A stretch of 64,000 nucleotides of DNA. It comes from Pedobacter psychrodurus. GTDB lineage: Bacteria > Bacteroidota > Bacteroidia > Sphingobacteriales > Sphingobacteriaceae. The notes below the pieces were generated by a model. The model saw only the letters and a program-made list of their open reading frames with translations, searched no databases and was not told the DNA's origin. Each line of letters starts with the position of its first letter. Position 1 is the stretch's first letter. The position numbers and the translations under genes were made by a program. The DNA lies in the NCBI RefSeq assembly GCF_004331735.1, contig NZ_SJSO01000007.1, positions 248,001 through 312,000 on the forward strand, read 5' to 3'. Shown piece after piece: positions 61,170 through 64,000 of this stretch.

Positions 61170-61342
61170 ATGTGTGGTTTTAGTAATGAAGTTCAATAAT
61201 TTACGAAAATGAAATTGTAAGAGATTTGGAAAATAAAAATAGCAATTGTTTAAAACAGTATTAAAATTTTAACACTTTTTAAAAGTTTTTCTACCAACAA
61301 ACGCAGATGGATGATTTATCTGGTTTATTTGCCGCAATAAAA

Positions 61343-63793
61343 CTAAGGTTGATTATTCTCGTTCTTTTTCTTTTCTTTTTCTTCCTGACGTTGTTTTTTT
61401 TTCAGTTCTCTTTCTTCCTTTCTGGTTAAGGGAACAGTAGCAGCTGGAGGAGTTTGAACAGGTTCAGCTTTCTTTTCTTCTTTTTTTACTTCAGGTTCAA
61501 CTGTTACAGGGATAACCGTTTCTGGTGTTTCGGGAACGGTAAAATCTGTAGAATCTACCGCTAAACTGTCAGTTGATGTCGTATCTCTAATAATCCGTGG
61601 GCTAGGGCAGTTGTAGGTTCTGGTAATATCAACCTTTGCTTTAGGAAACGGACCATAAGTATAACCTGAACTTGGATCGAGGTATACTTTCTCCATAAAC
61701 TTAGCGAAAATTGGTAGCGCCGTTCTAGAGCCTTCTCCTTGTTCGCCGTTTTTAAAGTGTGCTGTTCTTTCATCACATCCCACCCAAACACCAGTTACCA
61801 GATCTTTGGTTAAACCCATGTACCAGGCATCTACATAATCAGAAGAAGTACCTGTTTTACCGCCAATTTGATTATTTTTTCTAAACAGATCGGGCCATTC
61901 CCATAATGCTTGCGATGTACCTTCTGGTTCCTCCATACCACCACGGAACATGTAGGTCATTAACCAGGCAATTTCTTCTGTTAAAACCCTTTTTGTTTTA
62001 GGTTTAAACTCATCAATTAAATTGTTATCCTGATCGGTAATTTTCTCTACTAAAATGGGATCAGTTTTGATTCCTTTATTCATAAAGGTAGCGTAGGCTT
62101 TTACCATTTCGTAAACCGTAACATCGTTTGAACCCAAACTTACCGATGGAACAGATTCTAAATGGCTATCGATGCCGCATTCGTGTGCATATTTTACTAC
62201 ATTATCCCAACCCACCTTTTCAGTTACCTGAGCAGTAATGGTATTCACCGATTTTGCCATCGCCCACCTTAAACTCATTTCTCGGTACGTAACGCTGTAA
62301 TCGGCATTTTTTGGCTCCCAATATTTAGTTTTACCTTTATCCTGATAAGCAATTTTAACCGGTTTATCAGTAAATTTATCACAAGGGCTCATGCCTTGTT
62401 CTAAGGCCGTTAAATAAGCAAATGGTTTAAAAGTAGAGCCCGCCTGACGTTTAGATTGATTAACGTGATCGTATTTGAAAAACTTATGGTCGATACCACC
62501 AACCCAAACTTTAATTTTACCACTTGCAGGTTCCATAGTCATCATCCCCGTATTCATGATTTTTCCATAATAGCGGATCGAATCTAAAGTAGAGAATGAG
62601 GTATCGCGATCGCCTTTGTAAGTAAAGATCTGCATCCGCTTCTTTTTATTAAAATAGGCATTAACAGAATCTGGATTGTTAGGGAATTTCTTTTGTAAAA
62701 GCGCATAAATTGGCAAGTTTTTCATCGCTCTTTCGGGATAATCAACCTTTTGCTTTTCTGAGTCATACCAAGGATCTTCGTTGCCCCACACACTATAAAA
62801 CCTGCGTTGCAAAATCCTCATCTGATCCGCAACTGCTTCTTCAGCATATTTTTGAAGTTTAGAATCGATAGTAGTGTAAATTTTTAAGCCATCCTCATAA
62901 AGGTCGTAACCATTATCTGTACACCATTTCTCCAAGTTTTTTGCTACAGCTGCCCTTAAGTAAGAGTCGCCATCGCTGCCATCCTGCATTTTACCTTCTT
63001 TTAGTTTAATCGGTTCCTTTGATAATTCGGTTAAACTATCTTTACTGAGGTACTTGTATTTGTTCATCTGCGCAAGCACCACGTTTCTTCTTTCTAAAGC
63101 CTTTGCAGGATTTTTAGTTGGATTATATAATGTTGTGCCTTTTAACATACCCACCAGCATAGCTGCATCTGTAGTGGCTAAATCTTTTGCTTCCTTATCA
63201 AAGTAAATCCGGCTTGCCGTTTTTATTCCAAAGGTATTATTACCGAAAGAAACGGTATTGAGGTACATGGTGATAATATCATTTTTAGAATAGTTAGATT
63301 CTAACTTTACAGCAGTCATCCATTCCTTTAATTTTACAATTAAGGTTCTTACCAAAGGTATTTTGATCAATAATCCCTGCGATTTATTGTACCGTGTTCG
63401 GTACAGATTTTTTGCCAATTGCTGTGTAATGGTACTGGCTCCGCCATCTTTTCCTAAACCAACAACCGCACGGCCAACTGCTTGTACATCGATGCCCCAA
63501 TGTTTGTAAAAACGCACATCTTCGGTAGCGACCAAAGCCTGCACTATACTAGGCGCAATTTCATTATAATTTACAGGCGTTCTGTTTTCTTTAAAGTATC
63601 TGCCAATCAGTTTTCCATCAGCAGTGTAAAGTTCTGAACCTACACGGAGGGTAGGCGCTTTAATATCTCGAACACTTGGTGAGTAGCCAAATAGCCACAA
63701 AAAGTTTAATTGAAGGGCAGAAAAGAAAATTATTATAAAAAATAAAACTATTGTAGGATAACGTAAGTACTTGTTTTTTATCTCTTTAAACAT
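61343..63793 (-). CDS. mrcA: Penicillin-binding protein 1A (bifunctional transglycosylase/transpeptidase)
   Basis: The 816-residue protein has one N-terminal membrane helix (about 13-35), a GT51 domain with catalytic Glu91 in VATEDVRFYKHWGID and GGASTITQQLAKNLY, and a transpeptidase domain with Ser in AGSTFKPFAYLTALEQG, SVN in KSVNTITAQ and KTG in IGGKTGTSSDYVDAW. The C-terminus is a low-complexity Pro/Lys/Glu tail ending in a run of charged residues. It polymerises and cross-links peptidoglycan. The gene symbol is by similarity. It is a single-gene unit. Confidence 0.96.
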   Translation of the reverse strand: MFKEIKNKYLRYPTIVLFFIIIFFSALQLNFLWLFGYSPSVRDIKAPTLRVGSELYTADGKLIGRYFKENRTPVNYNEIAPSIVQALVATEDVRFYKHWGIDVQAVGRAVVGLGKDGGASTITQQLAKNLYRTRYNKSQGLLIKIPLVRTLIVKLKEWMTAVKLESNYSKNDIITMYLNTVSFGNNTFGIKTASRIYFDKEAKDLATTDAAMLVGMLKGTTLYNPTKNPAKALERRNVVLAQMNKYKYLSKDSLTELSKEPIKLKEGKMQDGSDGDSYLRAAVAKNLEKWCTDNGYDLYEDGLKIYTTIDSKLQKYAEEAVADQMRILQRRFYSVWGNEDPWYDSEKQKVDYPERAMKNLPIYALLQKKFPNNPDSVNAYFNKKKRMQIFTYKGDRDTSFSTLDSIRYYGKIMNTGMMTMEPASGKIKVWVGGIDHKFFKYDHVNQSKRQAGSTFKPFAYLTALEQGMSPCDKFTDKPVKIAYQDKGKTKYWEPKNADYSVTYREMSLRWAMAKSVNTITAQVTEKVGWDNVVKYAHECGIDSHLESVPSVSLGSNDVTVYEMVKAYATFMNKGIKTDPILVEKITDQDNNLIDEFKPKTKRVLTEEIAWLMTYMFRGGMEEPEGTSQALWEWPDLFRKNNQIGGKTGTSSDYVDAWYMGLTKDLVTGVWVGCDERTAHFKNGEQGEGSRTALPIFAKFMEKVYLDPSSGYTYGPFPKAKVDITRTYNCPSPRIIRDTTSTDSLAVDSTDFTVPETPETVIPVTVEPEVKKEEKKAEPVQTPPAATVPLTRKEERELKKKQRQEEKEKKKNENNQP

Positions 63794-63930
63794 ATTGGAT
63801 AAGATGATCTTTAGGTAAAAGCTGTGGCGTTAAATATAAAAAACTCTATATGCAAATTAACGTATTTAATTTACTTATTTTTTAGTTCTATATTTAAATT
63901 ATTGATGCATCGATTTATCTAAAACAACAC

Positions 63931-64000
63931 ATGATTATGAAAAACGAATTTAAAGGATTAATTGTACAAGGAGATAAGAAATTTTCTATAAAAGACCATA
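63931..64000 (+). CDS. Start of an unidentified gene cut by the right edge (PPK2-like?)
   Basis: ATG 63931 or 63937 opens a frame that stays open to the edge (MIMKNEFKGLIVQGDKKFSI then KDH). Only 23 residues are visible. The phrase GDKKFSIKD resembles the start of some polyphosphate kinase 2 proteins, but this is too short to support a call. If correct, it would be a third polyphosphate enzyme in the window. Confidence 0.35.
   Translation, partial: MIMKNEFKGLIVQGDKKFSIKDH

Overview
The window looks like a chromosomal segment of a Bacteroidota bacterium, most likely of the Sphingobacteriaceae (Pedobacter-like). The base composition is AT-rich. There is a SusC/SusD pair and many secreted polysaccharide-active enzymes. 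Promoters match the Bacteroidota pattern TTTG-N(18-21)-TAnnTTTG, several genes have almost no 5' leader, and recognisable Shine-Dalgarno sequences are rare. The genus is inference; no rRNA or tRNA gene is present to anchor it. About 57 protein-coding genes cover most of the window. I found no CRISPR array, no insertion sequence and no tRNA.

Region 1 (1-9068, + strand) is the downstream part of a polysaccharide-utilisation cluster: GH76 (cut by the left edge), GH28-like beta-helix enzyme, GH105, ROK sugar kinase, an SGNH esterase whose catalytic blocks are circularly permuted, a secreted FAD oxidoreductase and GH97. Region 2 (9069-13452) holds azoreductase, a single-domain response regulator, two unknown genes, a tightly coupled small-ORF/163-residue pair and mnmA. 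Region 3 (13453-18690) holds a GH92 mannosidase and an arsenic operon (arsR, DUF6428-like, arsC, ACR3-type pump) bracketed by inverted copies of a ~107-nt palindromic repeat. Region 4 (18691-25309) has an AraC regulator with two tandem SDRs, then a TetR-controlled group (thioesterase, SDR, DUF2798, FabF) with the same operator in front of tetR and the thioesterase gene.

Region 5 (25310-34145) contains YceH, a periplasmic PaoABC-type molybdenum aldehyde oxidoreductase, a subtilisin, a DUF4142 lipoprotein, a GNAT acetyltransferase, YajQ and a histone-like Lys/Ala-rich protein. Region 6 (34211-42493) combines ppk1-ppx with a convergent operon of a polyphosphate-glucokinase-like ROK protein, gnd, zwf, pgl and a small gene, which could route polyphosphate energy into glucose-6-phosphate and NADPH. 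Region 7 (42579-54045) has a sterol-desaturase-type membrane hydroxylase and then a SusC-SusD-DUF5689-phosphoesterase-GDPD-SGNH operon. Upstream of it lie three TTAAY repeats at an exact 11-nt period, which points to a Pho-controlled organophosphate uptake locus. Region 8 (54221-64000) contains bioF-bioD, a Spy/CpxP-like protein, a LexA-like XRE-S24 repressor divergent from a degenerate GIY-YIG protein, a protease/propeller/beta-barrel outer-membrane protein, PBP1A, and the start of one more gene at the right edge.

Intergenic space is rich in dispersed palindromic repeats bounded by GTCAT/ATGAC, in intrinsic terminators and in symmetrical operators. No single gene cluster is clearly a novel defence or mobile system. 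The most unusual items are the permuted SGNH hydrolase, the coupled 50-residue/163-residue gene pair, the Pho-box-like SusCD locus and the repeat-bracketed arsenic operon.
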